From Flavobacteriaceae bacterium (lineage in GTDB: Bacteria; Bacteroidota; Bacteroidia; Flavobacteriales; Flavobacteriaceae), in contig JABDNT010000013.1 in the NCBI GenBank assembly GCA_013043685.1, forward strand, positions 26,618 through 90,617: a stretch of DNA of 64,000 nt, in the 5' to 3' direction. Of this stretch, positions 35,151-44,427 are shown piece by piece (position 1 is the first letter of the stretch; every line of letters starts with the position of its first letter). Both the position numbers and the translations under genes were made by a program. Under the pieces are notes generated by a model. It was given only the letters and a program-made list of their open reading frames with translations. It made no database searches and was not told where the DNA came from.

Positions 35151-35453
35151 GCTATTCTTCGTTTCTGCTTAAGGATCTCACCACATTACCCATCCAGCAT
35201 ATCTCGTTCAAGCATGGCCATATCTTTGGTTGCACGTTAAACCTTTTACAGATTACTGTGTCAAAAAGCAACAAAGAAAATGGTTTCGATTTCCAAATAG
35301 GGATAGAGGGGATAATGTCCCGACTTCATATTAGGAGAAGAAGGAAGGTTGATATACTATTTTCTAGGTGAACACCTACTCTGAAGAAGATCCGCTGGAG
35401 GATTGTGATCTTCTTTGGGAATGCTGAAAGCGGAGGTCGATGGTCCTCCGCTT
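35151..35453. other. 303-bp gap without a supported gene
   Basis: It lies between the OlsF stop and the DUF2892 stop. It contains the bidirectional stem at 35427-35454. An 18-codon basic reading frame from ATG 35315 (MSRLHIRRRRKVDILFSR) is present but has no other support. I see no RNA gene. Confidence 0.5.
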
Positions 35454-35462
35454 TTAATTTTT
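35427..35462 (+). terminator. Intrinsic terminator between olsF and the convergent DUF2892 gene
   Basis: A perfect 10-bp stem AAAGCGGAGG (35427-35436) pairs with 35445-35454, with an 8-nt loop, then CTTTTAATTTTT. The stem overlaps the end of the convergent gene, so it may serve both. Confidence 0.8.
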
Positions 35463-35660
35463 AACCTTACAGGTGCTTATGCCGAAAATTGCGTAGAGTG
35501 GACAGAAACTGATAAAACTGGTGAGAAGAAAAATAGCCGCTACAACCAGCAATACTATTCCTAAAGTTCCTGTGAGGGTTCCGCTGAAATATAAATATGC
35601 CACTACCGCGGCAATTATAAATCTGATAATTCGATCGGCATTGGCCATATTTCTTTTCAT
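35454..35660 (-). CDS. DUF2892 (YgaP-type) small membrane protein
   Basis: The protein has 68 residues with two hydrophobic helices (about 10-25 and 29-49). It has the family pattern NADRIIRFIIAAVVAYLYF, then GIVLLVVAAIFLLTSFISFCPLYAIFGIST, including the CPLY(A)IFGIST end typical of DUF2892. Role unknown. A perfect TACATTTG promoter box is 26 nt before the ATG. Confidence 0.9.
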   Translation of the reverse strand: MKRNMANADRIIRFIIAAVVAYLYFSGTLTGTLGIVLLVVAAIFLLTSFISFCPLYAIFGISTCKVKN

Positions 35661-35686
35661 GATAAACGGTTTTAAGGATTAAGTCT

Positions 35687-35694
35687 CAAATGTA
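35687..35694 (-). promoter_or_regulatory. -7 element of the DUF2892 gene
   Basis: Minus-strand TACATTTG, a perfect TAnnTTTG, 26 nt before the start codon at 35660. Confidence 0.55.
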
Positions 35695-35797
35695 TTTAAC
35701 TCATTATTAGTGAAATATGATATTGATCAGTCCACGAAGTATTTGAGCGCGACTAGATGCCGTTGCTAAAATTAGTGGGTATAGACCATATTAAGTA

Positions 35798-36769
35798 CTA
35801 CAATTTGAACACATCATTTATTTGAGAGATATGGTAGCCATTTTCAATCACCGTCTTGTAAGCATCACTATTCGGGTCGAGGATCGGATTAGTATGATTG
35901 AAGTGTATGAAATGTATCTTATTTTTTTCCATAGCAGGCAAACTATCGAACAATGCCATACTCTCGATGATAAAGGGATGTGGTATCGCCGAAATATCGC
36001 GAGTATCGATCTCTTCTCCACTGTAAAAGGTTGCATCAATAAAGGCGTAGTCAACATCCTTAATACCTTCTGTGATAGGGATATCCCATTTCTCCCATTT
36101 ATCAATGTCAGGGATGAAAAGCACCTTTTTCCTGGGGCCTTCTATAAAATAACCTACGGTTTCTGAATATTCATCCCTATGAGGAACCAATATGGGAGCA
36201 AATGACACATCACTTTTGGTCCCGGCTTCTTTCCTATTCTTAATTTCCTCAAGTTTGATGTTTCCTGTATCAACTAACTGACTCCATGGGCCATTGGATT
36301 CCAGGAAACCTTTCATTCGGGGCATCACATAGACTGGCACTTCTGCTGCATTGACCGCTTCTTTACCAAGGTACATCAGCCCAGTATAATGTCCAATGTG
36401 AGCATGGGTAAGGAAAATTCCATTCGGGAGTTCATTGTCAAACCCGGAAATTCGATTAAGATGTTTCAGTTGTGTACTGATATCCGGCGTTGCTTCAATT
36501 AAGAACGTCTTTTTATTTTTATGATCGATGAACCCGAGTGAAACAACCTTCCTGTTCGGGTCTGGATTATCGAAGAAATCTTTACAGCAGTCTTTTTTAC
36601 ACGCGATATGGGGAGAACCCGCATCCTGCATAGTTCCAAGAACAATCATTTCAGGCCGACGGTCAACCTCAGTATGATCTTCGTATTTCTCTTCTGAAAA
36701 AGTGGCGGGTATATTCTTCGAACTCACGAATAAAATGATCAGCAAGAAAAAGCTTGTAAATAACCTCAT
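35798..36769 (-). CDS. PqqB-like metallo-beta-lactamase-fold protein, exported
   Basis: The protein has 323 residues and an N-terminal signal peptide (1-20). It has an MBL-fold core with MIVLGTMQDAGSPH at the start (very like PqqB) and HAH at 122-124 plus H127 (THAHIGHYTG). The usual Asp of HxHxDH is Gly126, so only part of the metal site is kept. The later VPHRDEYSETVGYFI, FIPDIDKW and the C-terminal HFNHTNPIL supply further ligands. No pqqACDE genes lie nearby, so PQQ synthesis is doubtful; it may be a different hydrolase or a metal-site protein. The ATG overlaps the DinB gene stop (ATGA). Confidence 0.85.
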   Translation of the reverse strand: MRLFTSFFLLIILFVSSKNIPATFSEEKYEDHTEVDRRPEMIVLGTMQDAGSPHIACKKDCCKDFFDNPDPNRKVVSLGFIDHKNKKTFLIEATPDISTQLKHLNRISGFDNELPNGIFLTHAHIGHYTGLMYLGKEAVNAAEVPVYVMPRMKGFLESNGPWSQLVDTGNIKLEEIKNRKEAGTKSDVSFAPILVPHRDEYSETVGYFIEGPRKKVLFIPDIDKWEKWDIPITEGIKDVDYAFIDATFYSGEEIDTRDISAIPHPFIIESMALFDSLPAMEKNKIHFIHFNHTNPILDPNSDAYKTVIENGYHISQINDVFKL

Positions 36770-37302
36770 TCTTTAGGTGCATATTTAAGGATGGTCATGT
36801 ACTTTGTCCAGGGGCCTACTTCATCTTTATATTGTTTAGCGAGTACACGGCTTATTTGTGCAATATGACCCTGGTCATGGACTACCCAGGCACTGAGCAG
36901 ATTGGCAAGTGTAACCGGGCCAAGAGATGGATGTATGCCCTCGCGTTTGAATTCCGTTTCTGTAAGTCCAAAGTCTTTAAGCTGCTCTATATTCTGCTTT
37001 CGAAGTGTTTCAAATTCCTGAAGCAGATCGTCCAATGTCATTCCCTTACTTTCCTCAAATTGTGCAAATCGGTCATAAGGCTCAAAGGTCTTCTGGTCAC
37101 TGTCGTTCATTATAATGAACAGTCTTGGTATCCAGTCGGTCCGTTCGCCATGCACCAGGTGGCCAACAACATCGTAAGGACTCCAGGTATCCGGGCCTTC
37201 GTTCTTCGTTATCGATGCTTCAGGAAGACCGGATAACAAAGTTCGTACGATAGACGGAGTTCGCTCAAGTAACGCGATTGCTTGTTCAAGGTTAAATTTC
37301 AT
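36766..37302 (-). CDS. DinB-like four-helix metalloenzyme
   Basis: The protein has 178 residues of the DinB/YfiT superfamily. The three metal His are expected in DVVGHLVHGE (about 44-53) and HDQGHIAQISR (about 141-151, near the C terminus), which is what is seen. Bacteroidota members act as thiol transferases or are uncharacterised. Both ends overlap neighbours by ATGA: the NqrF-annotated gene upstream and the PqqB-like gene downstream. The three form a tightly coupled operon. Confidence 0.88.
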   Translation of the reverse strand: MKFNLEQAIALLERTPSIVRTLLSGLPEASITKNEGPDTWSPYDVVGHLVHGERTDWIPRLFIIMNDSDQKTFEPYDRFAQFEESKGMTLDDLLQEFETLRKQNIEQLKDFGLTETEFKREGIHPSLGPVTLANLLSAWVVHDQGHIAQISRVLAKQYKDEVGPWTKYMTILKYAPKE

Positions 37303-37754
37303 CTCAGTGCTTCACTCATTAAAGGAGCCTGTCTCTCGTAGTCGAATAATACATGGGTGTCCATCACATTCGAAATTCCGTCCAGCTCACAAAGTACGCT
37401 AACCGAAGCACAAAGACCATTGAACAATATAGTCTTGTCAACAGGATTTTCGGGTTTGGGATTGGAATGGTGTAACGGTAGGACATAACCACAGCCTTCG
37501 AGAAATGCAGCTTCGATTTTTAGCAATTCAGAAGGTAAATACCCGTTAATCCTTCTTCCGAAACCTTCATGAACCCGGCCCACATAATTTAGGCACAGAG
37601 ACCCGTGGAAATCGGAAAAATGTTTCCAGGCATCTTTGTTATCACAGATATTTCCTACTGCGCATTGCATGGCACATTCAGGATGTAAGTTGTTGTTGTG
37701 AAAGGCATTATAAAGCTTTTGGACAGCCTGGTCAAATCGGGAAGTAGTCTTCAT
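37299..37754 (-). CDS. Cys/His-rich protein commonly mis-annotated as NqrF-related
   Basis: The protein has 151 residues and is soluble. A pattern ECAMQCAVGNICDN (about 25-38), KHFSDFHGSLCLNYVG and EAAFLEGCGY gives several conserved Cys/His positions. Homologues in Flavobacteriia are often labelled 'Na+-translocating NADH-quinone reductase subunit F', but nothing like the NqrF FAD or [2Fe-2S] domains is present here. It may bind a metal or cluster. It is the first gene of the coupled trio with DinB and PqqB-like proteins. Confidence 0.8.
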   Translation of the reverse strand: MKTTSRFDQAVQKLYNAFHNNNLHPECAMQCAVGNICDNKDAWKHFSDFHGSLCLNYVGRVHEGFGRRINGYLPSELLKIEAAFLEGCGYVLPLHHSNPKPENPVDKTILFNGLCASVSVLCELDGISNVMDTHVLFDYERQAPLMSEALR

Positions 37755-37913
37755 AACGAGTTGATTTTTTCATCAAAAAAGATACAAAATTTATTAGTGA
37801 ATATAGAGTGATTAAGATATTCTGAAAGATTTTGGCAATTCCAACAGAACAAAAAGCGATGGGAAGTATTAAATTACTAACTTTCAATTAATTAACCAAC
37901 TAAAACCAATATT

Positions 37914-38468
37914 ATGAAAAACACACTTTACTTATTATTACTCGCCTTTGTACTAACTGGTTGTAAGACCGATCATAATGGTGAGCAAGACAAAGATCAT
38001 GACGATCCGGTCGCTGCTGTTTTTGAAGCTAATTCGAAAACTGTTATGGCGAACCTGGAAGGCTGGCAAAATGAAAACCTCGATTATTCGATGTACGCCG
38101 GTGATTTCTATTTGTACGAAACGGCATTTTCGGCAGAAAAGGACTCCTTATCTTTGGAGGAGATGAAGGCTTACGACAAAGAAATGTGGGCCAATTACGA
38201 TTTTAAAATGGTCTCGGAGGCCGTGCTGTTACCGGGTGTTAAACGAGCAAGTACTGAGCCCGATGGATCGGTTCGTCATTATCCGGTTTGGGAAGTAACC
38301 AAACCAGCTACCGATTCTACCGAAGCGCGAACTGGCACGATCAGGTTGTATGAATCCTTCGACTTCAACGAAGAGGGAAAGATCCTTCGTCAACAGGTGT
38401 TTGGAGATTTCACAGGCCTGATGATGTATTTGCATGGAGAAGGCGATATGATGGAGCAAGGAGAATAG
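37914..38468 (+). CDS. Lipoprotein with NTF2/SnoaL-like domain, function unknown
   Basis: The protein has 184 residues. A lipoprotein signal ends in LTGC (Cys17). A charged linker (DHNGEQDKDHDD) follows and then an alpha/beta domain with TVMANLEGWQNENLDYSMYAGDFYLYETAF, ending LRQQVFGDFTGLMMYL. The helix-sheet order resembles NTF2-like ligand-binding proteins; this is inference. It is a single gene with a long perfect terminator. Confidence 0.75.
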   Translation: MKNTLYLLLLAFVLTGCKTDHNGEQDKDHDDPVAAVFEANSKTVMANLEGWQNENLDYSMYAGDFYLYETAFSAEKDSLSLEEMKAYDKEMWANYDFKMVSEAVLLPGVKRASTEPDGSVRHYPVWEVTKPATDSTEARTGTIRLYESFDFNEEGKILRQQVFGDFTGLMMYLHGEGDMMEQGE

Positions 38469-38482
38469 GTCGATCCATGCAT

Positions 38483-38522
38483 AACTTAAAAAGCCTTCTT
38501 TTTACAGAAGGCTTTTTAAGTT
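38483..38522. terminator. Bidirectional 17-bp terminator
   Basis: A perfect 17-bp stem (38483-38499 with 38506-38522), loop TTTTAC. A/T flanks on both sides give U-rich tails in either direction. It lies between the convergent lipoprotein (stop 38468) and TPR (stop 38604) genes. Confidence 0.9.
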
Positions 38523-38603
38523 GGTATCTGAGCTATCATTATTTAGTTTCATGCGGATCTTCTCAGCAACTTCCCATGGCAATATTTTAAAACCACTATA
38601 TTT

Positions 38604-40124
38604 CTACAAAGATTGCTCTGCTTTCAGAATTCCATTTAAAAGTGATCTTTTTTTTGGAGCTGATATCAGAGCTTGTTTGTATTCTGCTTCTGCTTCTTTA
38701 AAACGATTTTGTCCCATTAACCAGTCTGCATACAATTCACGTGTAGGTTTTTGGATATGAGGAGGTCCGTAGCTGTAGCTGATACTCTTTTCGAGTTCGA
38801 TAGACTTTAGAAAATGTTCTTCCGCAGCAACAGGATCGGAATCCAGATCTGCTCGAAGCCCTTTTAGTTGATTCAGTCTTATTTTACTCTCAATTAAGTC
38901 GGTTTGATTAGCTTCTTCCCGACTTACACCTGAACATAATTTTGCACTTCCCTGGGCTACAATGAACGATTCTCTATTAAGATCGTTTTCCATCGTACCG
39001 ATAATACTATCCAGCTGTTTTGATTTCGTATTAATATAAGCTTTCATGCCTTCCAGAAAATGATATTGCGACCGAATAGAAATATTAAGATCACTAATAT
39101 CAACTGGGATTTGGGCTATTTCACTATTCCATTCGTTTGTTTCTACCAAATAAGTACCCTTAAGAAATACCATATGAACCCGGGCGCGTATTGATGGCTT
39201 TTCTTCAGTAAAATTCTTCATTTCCCGGACCAATTTTTTAGCTTGTTCCACCTGATTCTTCTGAAGATATCCATATTCGAGCCAATGAAACGCATGATAT
39301 CCTCGGGCATCATTATCAAGATTTTTTCGTACCATTCTGTCGACACTGGCCTGGTATGAGTCAATATTCGAAGCAATTACATTGTCCCACATTCCCATGG
39401 CAACGAAGATATGAGATGGCATGTGTAAGGCATGGCTGGCATCTGGAGCGACCTTTGCGTAAGCATGGGCTGCATCCAGGGCCATGGTCGCATGTCCGGG
39501 ATCGTCGTATGAGTGAATGAGATAATGCAGCGCACCGGGATGGTTTGGATTTTCTTTCAAAATCCCTTGTGCAATCACAGCACCTTTACCATAAATTTCA
39601 TCGTCGCGACCCTCCGGGACTGAACCTAACAGGGATAGGGCATAAAATGCTGCGACCTCATGATTATTGGGATATTTTTCAACAAGATTTTCCAAATATT
39701 CTGAATATGCCACATCGCGGTCAACCTTATCCGTTTTTGGCTTGTACAAAATCATTACGCTCGAGATCAGATCTTTTTCCAGTTCACTGCAATTGTCTTC
39801 GAAATCGAACGCATTTAACCTTTCCAGTACAGCAATGGCTTCGTCAAAATCTTGTTCAGACCACAAACTATGGTTATATGTCATAGCTTCTCCCCAATAA
39901 GCCATAGGCATTTCAGGATCGATGTCCTGAGCTTCTCGAAAAGCCTCCCGGGCATCTTCATATTCAAAAGAATGCAATAGAAGAAGTCCTTTTTCAAAGT
40001 GAGATTTTGCTTTCGAATCGCCTGTCACTTCTATCCTAACCTCTCCCAACTGGTCATTTGATTCTGGGTTTTTTTTACACGAAACCAGGCACAGTATGAT
40101 CGATATAAAAAAGATATTTTTCAT
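38604..40124 (-). CDS. TPR-repeat lipoprotein
   Basis: The protein has 506 residues. A lipoprotein signal ends near LVSC (Cys16). At least eight helical repeats are visible, for example AKSHFEKGLLLLHSFEYEDAREAFREAQDIDPEMPMAYWGEAM and HFLKSIELEKSIS. A conserved central HYLIHSYDDPGHATMALDAAHAYAKVAPDASHALHMPSHIF segment is characteristic of this Bacteroidota family (tetratricopeptide, domain DUF-like). It is likely a periplasmic-side scaffold. The partner is unknown. Confidence 0.85.
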   Translation of the reverse strand: MKNIFFISIILCLVSCKKNPESNDQLGEVRIEVTGDSKAKSHFEKGLLLLHSFEYEDAREAFREAQDIDPEMPMAYWGEAMTYNHSLWSEQDFDEAIAVLERLNAFDFEDNCSELEKDLISSVMILYKPKTDKVDRDVAYSEYLENLVEKYPNNHEVAAFYALSLLGSVPEGRDDEIYGKGAVIAQGILKENPNHPGALHYLIHSYDDPGHATMALDAAHAYAKVAPDASHALHMPSHIFVAMGMWDNVIASNIDSYQASVDRMVRKNLDNDARGYHAFHWLEYGYLQKNQVEQAKKLVREMKNFTEEKPSIRARVHMVFLKGTYLVETNEWNSEIAQIPVDISDLNISIRSQYHFLEGMKAYINTKSKQLDSIIGTMENDLNRESFIVAQGSAKLCSGVSREEANQTDLIESKIRLNQLKGLRADLDSDPVAAEEHFLKSIELEKSISYSYGPPHIQKPTRELYADWLMGQNRFKEAEAEYKQALISAPKKRSLLNGILKAEQSL

Positions 40125-40177
40125 AAAAATAACAGTTAGTTAAATTCTCAACGTTTTCCGAACCAGTTATGAAGTTT

Positions 40178-40573
40178 TTAATACAATATATTGTCCAGAA
40201 TCTCGTCAATAATTTGCTCCTTCATATGGAACTTCTCATCGGAAGCGAATATCTGATGCATCTCTTTTCGAAGCTCGCCCAGTTCCATCTGCGAATACTC
40301 ATGCAATTCAATATTACGCTCTATTTTTTTCAGTCTTTTCCGCCCAGAATCCTTTTTAAATTCTTTGTATATTTTTTCAAATATATCCGGATTTACTTTA
40401 GACCTTATCAGCTGCATTTCGTCTTCGGTTATTACAGCATCGGCATCTGCACAAAGCAGATAAATATATGCGTGTAATTCTGCTTTGGTCCAATGTTTGG
40501 TTTTTGATTTCATAAATATTTCTTTTTTTGAACGGATTATTTCATGGTCATTCTCTGGTGAATGTGAGTTCAT
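40178..40573 (-). CDS. Small acidic-loop helical (TerB-like) protein
   Basis: From ATG 40573 the protein has 131 residues; Met31 of the longer frame (ATG 40513, KSKTKHWTKAEL) is an alternative start, and the TTG at 40603 is rejected. The body WTKAELHAYIYLLCADADAVITEDEMQLI has a TerB-type acidic loop (ADADAVITEDE). A basic linker and a second helical half (ELRKEMHQIFASDEKFHMKEQIID) follow. It is distantly similar to the TerB-like protein at 26243. Function unknown. Confidence 0.6.
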   Translation of the reverse strand: MNSHSPENDHEIIRSKKEIFMKSKTKHWTKAELHAYIYLLCADADAVITEDEMQLIRSKVNPDIFEKIYKEFKKDSGRKRLKKIERNIELHEYSQMELGELRKEMHQIFASDEKFHMKEQIIDEILDNILY

Positions 40574-40663
40574 TTGAATTGGCTTTAAATTCTCGATATA
40601 CAAAGAAGTTGCAGTTATTCAGAATTGAATATTCGGCAGACCAATGTCTAATATACGTTACTT

Positions 40664-41749
40664 TTAATTATTTGAATTCGATTTTTGAGATTCGTTGTTC
40701 ACATCTTTTATAAACTGAATGACTCCTTCGAAATAATTTTTCTGATCGTCGTATTGTGAAAAATGGCTTCCATTAGGGCACAATAAAAAAGTCCCGTTTT
40801 GAACTTCTTCCGACATCCATTCCATGTATTCCGGATCCATAGTGTCATAGGTAGCTCCGATCATCAGGGAAGGGACTTTTATTTCTTTCAAGCGTTGTGA
40901 AACATCCCATCCTTTTAATGAAGCATCACCAGTAACTCCAAATTCGCTGTAACCCTGCATCGCAATATAAATATTTGGATTGAGATGTTTCATAGCCCGA
41001 TTAACAGATTCGGGCCATTGGTCCAGAGGCATTCTTAACACATGTTCGGTGTAGTAATATTCTGTGACCAGTTCAGCGTATCTTGGGTTTGCAAAGTCGT
41101 TTTTGGCTTCCATAGCCTTGATCTCTGAATAAACCTCTTTTGGTAATTGCGGGCCTAGTACTTCCTCCGCGTATTTCTCGTATGCAGGGATACTGGCCAT
41201 CATATTAGAAATAATTAAGCCTTTGAGATTCTCCTGATATTTTAAAGCATATTCCATTGCCAGAATACCTCCCCAGGATTGTCCCAAAAGGTAAAAATTA
41301 TCGTTGTTCATATTCAGGGCTTTTCGAACCTGCTCAACCTCTTCCACAAAATGTTCTGTAGTCCAAAGGGTCGAATCGTTTGGCTGGTCACTGTAATACG
41401 AATCTAACTGATCATAGTAGACATATTCGATACCTTCTTTTGGGAAATAGCCGTCAAAGCATTCAAAAAATTCATGTGTTCCTCCAGGTCCGCCATGAAG
41501 TAGCAGCACTTTTATCTTAGGATTATTTCCCACGCGTTTTGTCCATACCTTAAAAATCCCATTTGGAGTTGTGATGGGGATCATGTTGATTCCACCTGTA
41601 AATTGGTCCTCACTATTGGAATAATCGAAGTAAGTTAGGTCACATTCGGCTGTTTCTGCCACGGTAGTTTTTTCATCGCAACTCCAAACAGAAGAGAGAA
41701 TGGCTATGATCAAAAGTGTTACGGGTGTTAAATTAAATTTTGCGTTCAA
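40664..41749 (-). CDS. Alpha/beta hydrolase, proline-iminopeptidase (S33) family, lipoprotein
   Basis: The protein has 361 residues. A lipoprotein signal appears to end at SVWSC (Cys24). HGGPGG (85-90) forms the oxyanion loop, GQSWGG carries Ser158, the Asp is in GATYDTMDPEY and the His in CPNGSHFSQYDD. The full triad and HGGPG motif fit the S33 proline iminopeptidase group, though envelope forms may act as esterases. It is 18 nt after the MBOAT gene on the same strand. Confidence 0.85.
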   Translation of the reverse strand: MNAKFNLTPVTLLIIAILSSVWSCDEKTTVAETAECDLTYFDYSNSEDQFTGGINMIPITTPNGIFKVWTKRVGNNPKIKVLLLHGGPGGTHEFFECFDGYFPKEGIEYVYYDQLDSYYSDQPNDSTLWTTEHFVEEVEQVRKALNMNNDNFYLLGQSWGGILAMEYALKYQENLKGLIISNMMASIPAYEKYAEEVLGPQLPKEVYSEIKAMEAKNDFANPRYAELVTEYYYTEHVLRMPLDQWPESVNRAMKHLNPNIYIAMQGYSEFGVTGDASLKGWDVSQRLKEIKVPSLMIGATYDTMDPEYMEWMSEEVQNGTFLLCPNGSHFSQYDDQKNYFEGVIQFIKDVNNESQKSNSNN

Positions 41750-41767
41750 AATAAATCGGTTTATGTT

Positions 41768-43183
41768 TTAAAATTGAAAATAGATGAACTGCTCTCCGCT
41801 TCCCTGTGAGATCACGATTAGAAAAAACAGTACGGCCCAGAATACGCCAAATATCCATGGATTTGTTTTCTGAGCTACTTCCTTCATTGAAGTATTTCGC
41901 ATCACCCAGTGACAAAGGAATAAGCCTGTAATAACCATCAACACCTTCACAATATCAAACATGTATAGCACCTTCTCTCCTTCGTCATTCAAAAAGAACA
42001 TAGACAAGATCATATTCTTTGCAGTGCTAAATTCCCTGGCCCTGAAGAATACCCATGTGATATTTACACAAGTGTAGGTAAGTAAGGCCAGTAAAATTCC
42101 ATTCCAGGCACCGATCTTGATCTTGATCATTCCCTTTAAAAGCCGCTCCACTACCAGGTAGATCCCGTGTAATGCACCCCAAACTACAAAGGTCCATGCG
42201 GCACCGTGCCAGAGTCCACCCAATAACATGGTAAGCATTAGTGCGACATACATTCGGGTAATCCCATGACGATTTCCGCCTAACGGGATGTAAAGATAAT
42301 CTCGCAACCAGCTGGAAAGTGATATGTGCCATCTACGCCACAAGTCTGAGAATCCTATAGCCGCATAAGGATATCGGAAGTTATCGGGTAAGTGTATTCC
42401 AAGTGTTAATGCAATTCCAATAGCGCAGGTTGAGTAACCCGCAAAATCGAAAAATATCTGGCCGGAGAATGCCAGGGTTCCGGTCCAGGCATCGAGGCTG
42501 TTTAATATATCTTTGGAACCAAAAACGTCATCTGCAGCACCTGATAAAAGGGTATCAGCCAGTACTACCTTCTGAAATAATCCAATAGTTAGCAGGAAAA
42601 GCCCCCATATGAACTGGTTAGCCGTAGCTCTTTTTTCTGAATAGAACTGTGTAATTAACTCCTTTGCACGAACTATCGGACCCGCGACTAATTGAGGGAA
42701 GAAGGTGACATATAGCGCAAAATCCAGGAATGTTCTCGCAGGCTCAATTCTCTTGTAATACATATCGATGGTATACGACATGGTCTGGAAAGTATAGAAT
42801 GATATTCCCATTGGTAAAATTATATCCATCGGCCTGGCAGTGTACTCTACACCCACTGCATTCAACATAGCCGTGAAGTTCTCAAGCAAGAAATCCCCAT
42901 ATTTAAAGAAGGCCAGGAATCCCAGATTAACAAGCATGCTCAATAATAACCACAGCTTTCGCTTGCGTTTATCTTCCAGGACTGCCAGCTTTTTACCTGC
43001 GGTCCAGTCTACCACCGTGGAGATCCACAGTAATACAACCAAAGGAGGATTCCAAAGGCCATAGAACACATAACTGGCCAAAAGCAGCATCCGCTTTTTG
43101 TTGGTCCAGTTGAATATTTTCGAATAGTACAAGACTAATACAACAATGAGGAAAACGACGAAACTTAAGGAATTAAAGAGCAT
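41768..43183 (-). CDS. MBOAT O-acyltransferase (AlgI-like)
   Basis: The protein has 471 residues and about ten to eleven membrane helices. It shows the MBOAT signatures MPLMPGISFYTFQTMSYTID-like (ILPMGISFYTFQ), FFPQLVAGPIVRA, RRWHISLSSWLRDYLYIPLGG and the catalytic-His region GLWHGAAWTFVVWGALHG. AlgI proteins carry acyl groups across the inner membrane onto cell-surface polymers. It follows the SGNH-like partner by 2 nt, the usual partner arrangement. The acylated polymer is not identified; no alginate genes are present. Confidence 0.93.
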   Translation of the reverse strand: MLFNSLSFVVFLIVVLVLYYSKIFNWTNKKRMLLLASYVFYGLWNPPLVVLLWISTVVDWTAGKKLAVLEDKRKRKLWLLLSMLVNLGFLAFFKYGDFLLENFTAMLNAVGVEYTARPMDIILPMGISFYTFQTMSYTIDMYYKRIEPARTFLDFALYVTFFPQLVAGPIVRAKELITQFYSEKRATANQFIWGLFLLTIGLFQKVVLADTLLSGAADDVFGSKDILNSLDAWTGTLAFSGQIFFDFAGYSTCAIGIALTLGIHLPDNFRYPYAAIGFSDLWRRWHISLSSWLRDYLYIPLGGNRHGITRMYVALMLTMLLGGLWHGAAWTFVVWGALHGIYLVVERLLKGMIKIKIGAWNGILLALLTYTCVNITWVFFRAREFSTAKNMILSMFFLNDEGEKVLYMFDIVKVLMVITGLFLCHWVMRNTSMKEVAQKTNPWIFGVFWAVLFFLIVISQGSGEQFIYFQF

Positions 43184-43185
43184 AA

Positions 43186-44223
43186 CTATTCGGTTTTAGA
43201 ATTGGTTAATACTCCGTCTTTCTTGAAGATCTTTATTATTTCCGTAGTAAAGTAATCTGCATCTTCTTTGGAAAGGTGTGACCATTCCGGAAGGTTCAGA
43301 TCCTGAAATTGTTCATAATCGGCATAGTGATAGGACGGTAATTTCGATTTGATCACCAATGAATCCCAGTATTCCTCCCTCGGCAAGCCCATGGTTTCAA
43401 TTTCCTTGAACCAACCATCGGAGGGGCATCGAACTAATATCATATTACCGCCTTTTTCCAGGAACTTCTCTGCATATTCCAGGAAGAATTTAGTTGTGCC
43501 CTCTTTATCGGGAGGGGGCATATCCCCGGAAAGCATATCCTGCCAGGCTAGCTTAATAGTATTTGCATAGGCTGTGTCATTCGTAGTCCTGCTGGTCATC
43601 TGGACATTTCTGTCCAGCGAAACATCTTCAAACTGGTAAAAGGGTGCCGGTTTAGGGCCTGCACGCTCATCACTAACCTGGCCCCAAAGTAAGGTGCCAA
43701 GATCTACATCCGAATCCCAGAACTCATCTGCAACTGTAACGAATGCAAGATTCTTTTGTAACGGCACTGACAAGTGATGGTTTAACCGCTGGGCATAGGT
43801 TCTGTCGTAATAATGATCCAGGCGCTCCTGGGCGCGACTTATGGGAGGTGCCTTCGGGAAAGTGGTGGAAAAGAATAGTCCTTCGGTAACCCCGACGATG
43901 AGGGTCCCTTTAAAATCTGTATTGTCTACTATATCCCGCAAGGTAGGCAGCGGCGATGCGCCTTGAAAGGCTAGCATTACCGGGTCCGTACCTGTTTGCT
44001 CTCTCCACAGATCCAATTGGATGTCGAAAAGTATTCTCGAAGACCCGATAAAGACCACCTGATCGTCAGTAGGATTTTCCAGTTTTGCGCGTTGGATGGA
44101 AGAGAGGCTGTTGCTATCGTCAATATTAGGAATGCGTCCCTGTGATCTCCAGTACATTTCCCAGGCAACAATTGATAAAAGCCCTAACAGGATTGCCAGG
44201 ATGAAAGATCGATGAAGATTCAT
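43186..44223 (-). CDS. Membrane-anchored SGNH-like (AlgX/AlgJ/DltD-type) acyltransferase partner
   Basis: The protein has 345 residues. An uncleaved N-terminal anchor (8-25) is followed by a periplasmic domain with VVFIGSSRILFDIQ, the GSSR block that carries the SGNH Ser. Later FVTVADEFWDSDVD, and near the C terminus LPEWSHLSKEDADYF gives the D/H pair region. It lies immediately upstream of an MBOAT gene (2-nt gap), as AlgJ/AlgX or DltD do. It probably transfers the acyl group from MBOAT to the polymer on the periplasmic side. Exact polymer unknown. Confidence 0.78.
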   Translation of the reverse strand: MNLHRSFILAILLGLLSIVAWEMYWRSQGRIPNIDDSNSLSSIQRAKLENPTDDQVVFIGSSRILFDIQLDLWREQTGTDPVMLAFQGASPLPTLRDIVDNTDFKGTLIVGVTEGLFFSTTFPKAPPISRAQERLDHYYDRTYAQRLNHHLSVPLQKNLAFVTVADEFWDSDVDLGTLLWGQVSDERAGPKPAPFYQFEDVSLDRNVQMTSRTTNDTAYANTIKLAWQDMLSGDMPPPDKEGTTKFFLEYAEKFLEKGGNMILVRCPSDGWFKEIETMGLPREEYWDSLVIKSKLPSYHYADYEQFQDLNLPEWSHLSKEDADYFTTEIIKIFKKDGVLTNSKTE

Positions 44224-44427
44224 GTTTGTGATATTTTGAACATACCAAACCTTCTCTTCCAGGGAAGAAGTATCTTATAGAAATCAAAACAAATGGGAAT
44301 AGGGTACCATAACTGGTATCCCGCAAAATGTGAGATTGGCATGCATTAGTTAGTTAGCTTCATTAAAGATAGGAAAAAAATAACCTTCCAATCATTAATA
44401 TGTTAAGATCTCAGCCGGGAATGGACC

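Noticed and set aside
35315..35371. 18-codon basic ORF (MSRLHIRRRRKVDILFSR) in the olsF-DUF2892 gap
   Set aside because: Short, no promoter box at a sensible distance, no family recognised.
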